Shown piece after piece: positions 33,010 to 60,000 of a stretch of 60,000 bases of DNA (position 1 is the stretch's first letter; each line of letters starts with the position of its first letter). Source of the stretch: Liolophura sinensis (taxonomy: Eukaryota > Mollusca > Polyplacophora > Chitonida > Chitonidae); NCBI RefSeq assembly GCF_032854445.1, contig NC_088297.1:19171127-19231126 (forward strand). Reading direction: 5' to 3'. The notes under the pieces were generated by a model that had not been told where the DNA came from, did no database searches, and was given only the letters and a program-made list of their open reading frames with translations. The position numbers and the translations under genes were made by a program.

Positions 33010-33200
33010 TATCATCTTGCATCTCTGGGCGTAATCTTTATATCTCCCGCCGTACACTCCGCATGCGGGTAGTTATTACGCAATGGGACGCTCTGCCTGG
33101 TCATAATTTCAATTATCTTCCCGCACCAGCCCAGGCCGTAATGCTTACGTGCTGGGTCTGAGAGACTGCCGGCAGAGTGGGGTTGTAGCAAACCCCATGT
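33010..33200 (-). repeat. Family C repeat, reversed copy
   Basis: Reverse complement contains 'GGTTTGCTACAACCCCACTC' and 'CTCAGACCCAGCACGTAAGC', matching the family C block at 20045. The 66-codon minus frame here is part of the repeat. Confidence 0.55.
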
Positions 33201-33486
33201 CCGGGTTAACAAGAAAAGCAGTGATTCAGTAGCCTTAAACGTCGTTTAGATTTCCGCATAGAAAGGCGACTGTGTTTATGATGTAAACGGTATTTGCCCC
33301 AAAACAAATTTTAATTCCAGACATAATGATACGAATTGGCTTTACAACGGTCAAAAGAAGATAAAATTCAGTCACGAAGGAGTTAGCAATTAAGGTTTTA
33401 AATTTTTTTAAACGGTGCTAAAGTGTGTAACATTACCCATTCCATTATAATAATATGTCATTTAATGATATCCTTGAATTATCTAG

Positions 33487-33751
33487 GGGACTCCGTTGCT
33501 CAGTTGGTTAGCGCACCAGCGCAGCGTAATGACCCAGGAGTCTCTCACCAATGCGGTCGCTCTGAAGTCCAGCTCATGCTGGCTTCCTCTCCTGCCGTAC
33601 GTGGGAAGGTCTTTCAGCAACCTGTGTATGGTATGGGTTTCCCTCGGGCTCTACCCGGTTTCCTCCCACCATAATGCTGGCCGCCTTATATAGTGAAATA
33701 TTCTTAAGCACGACGTAAAAAACCAATCAGATAAATAAATAAATAAATAAA
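33487..33751 (+). repeat. SINE-A full length with perfect 13-bp target-site duplication
   Basis: Head GGGACTCCGTTGCTCAGTTG through to a (AAAT)n tail. TTGAATTATCTAG occurs immediately before (33474-33486) and after (33752-33764). Confidence 0.95.
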
Positions 33752-34170
33752 TTGAATTATCTAGTCCTTGATGATGTACCACTGGATAAGAAAAAATGTT
33801 TTTAAAACAGGTGGTGCTGTTCTGGAAATCTGTACATTGTCTAGGGTAAATTCGTCCTTAATTGCCTTTGGCATGCTGTAGGAAAGGAACGAGAAAGATT
33901 CTTTGCCCTGATCGAAGGTCAGAACTGATAGTTGTCCTTTTACAGTGACTCAGAGATTAAAAAGGGCAGGGTGAGTTTTCACGTAGAAGAGGTATTTGCT
34001 GGGATCGGGTAATTTGCAAGTCGTGACACGTTTGATGTACGTGGAATACCAGTCTGACAGTTCACGTATTCCTTGCATCGCGAGACTTAACAAAAGAAAT
34101 ATAATGCCCATCTGATGAATTCGTAATGGATCATGTGTTCGTTTCACCCAGAAATACAGGAACCGTCCAC

Positions 34171-34180
34171 TATAAAAAAG
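34171..34180 (+). promoter_or_regulatory. TATA box of gene B
   Basis: TATAAAAAAG, 119 bases before the gene B start codon. Predicted transcription start near 34200, giving an 85-90 base leader. Compared with gene A, the element and spacing are similar. Confidence 0.55.
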
Positions 34181-34289
34181 ATGGCCCCGTTCTTTGCACC
34201 AGTGTTTTGGAGCAAATCTCTTCGTACGCACCTGGATCGACCTGTTGCTCAGAGATTCCAGCAAGTCTACAGCAATTTCTACATCCAAA

Positions 34290-59798
<25,509 letters not shown>

Positions 59799-59810
59799 GC
59801 ATGTATACAT

Positions 59811-59897
59811 TTAGATTTATTTATTTGATTATTTATTTGATTGTTGTTTTACGTCACAACCATCCCCAGGTTGCCGCAGACCTCCCCATGTACGCCC
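59811..59897 (-). repeat. SINE-A with internal deletion
   Basis: Reverse 'TTTGATTGTTGTTTTACGTC' tail joined directly to 'ACCATCCCCAGGTTGCCGCA' and 'GACCTCCCCATGTACG' from the body; the middle is missing. Confidence 0.7.
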
Positions 59898-59930
59898 GTA
59901 TACATTTAGAGTGTCTAACTTGAAAAAACA

Positions 59931-60000
59931 TTTATTGATTGATTGATTGATTGATTTATTTATTTGATTGGTGTTTTACGCCGTACTCAAGAATATTTCA
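59931..60000 (-). repeat. SINE-A, cut by the window end
   Basis: (ATTG)n then 'TTTGATTGGTGTTTTACGCC' and 'GTACTCAAGAATATTTCA', continuing beyond 60000. Confidence 0.9.

Overview
The window looks like animal nuclear DNA, most probably from a mollusc or a close lophotrochozoan. The basis is GT-AG spliced exons spread over long AT-rich introns, many copies of a tRNA-headed SINE whose tail is shared by mollusc genomes (recognised from memory, not searched), and protein families typical of molluscs. No prokaryotic gene, operon, rRNA gene or free-standing tRNA gene was seen.

Layout. (1) 0.1-0.9 kb: decayed Ty3/gypsy integrase on the minus strand. (2) 3.1-11.4 kb: gene A on the plus strand, a predicted surface protein. 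It has a TATA box, a signal-peptide exon, an exon carrying the C-terminal half of a fucolectin-type (F5/8-like) domain, and a last exon with six and a half 20-residue repeats, a Cys/Asn-rich stalk and one membrane segment. (3) 13.5 kb: an isolated signal-peptide exon with a Cys-rich end (gene C), no partner exon found. (4) 14.65-32.5 kb: a nest of transposons inside a head-to-tail duplication of about 8-9 kb (copy 1 15229-24140, copy 2 24141-32480). Each copy has a private insertion and the other preserves the empty site: a 1.3-kb Tc1-family element only in copy 1, and a 778-bp solo-LTR-like element only in copy 2. (5) 34.17 kb to beyond the end: gene B on the plus strand, a secreted reprolysin-type (M12B, ADAMTS-like) metalloprotease. 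I resolve 18 exons whose phases all agree, including a 38-nt microexon, giving 724 codons before the window ends.

Gene B encodes a signal peptide, an M12B propeptide, a furin-type RVRR site, a catalytic domain with an intact HELGHSLGASHDG zinc motif and a Met-turn, an ADAMTS-like cysteine-rich region, and then four tandem six-cysteine modules resembling PLAC domains. Each module sits on its own phase 1-1 exon. No thrombospondin repeat was found. Its introns hold several satellites, several copies of a second interspersed repeat family (family B) and SINE pieces.

Genes A and B are both predicted to act at or outside the cell surface, but nothing in the sequence shows that they work together. 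Joins between exons are predictions from splice signals, phase and homology; no transcript data were available.
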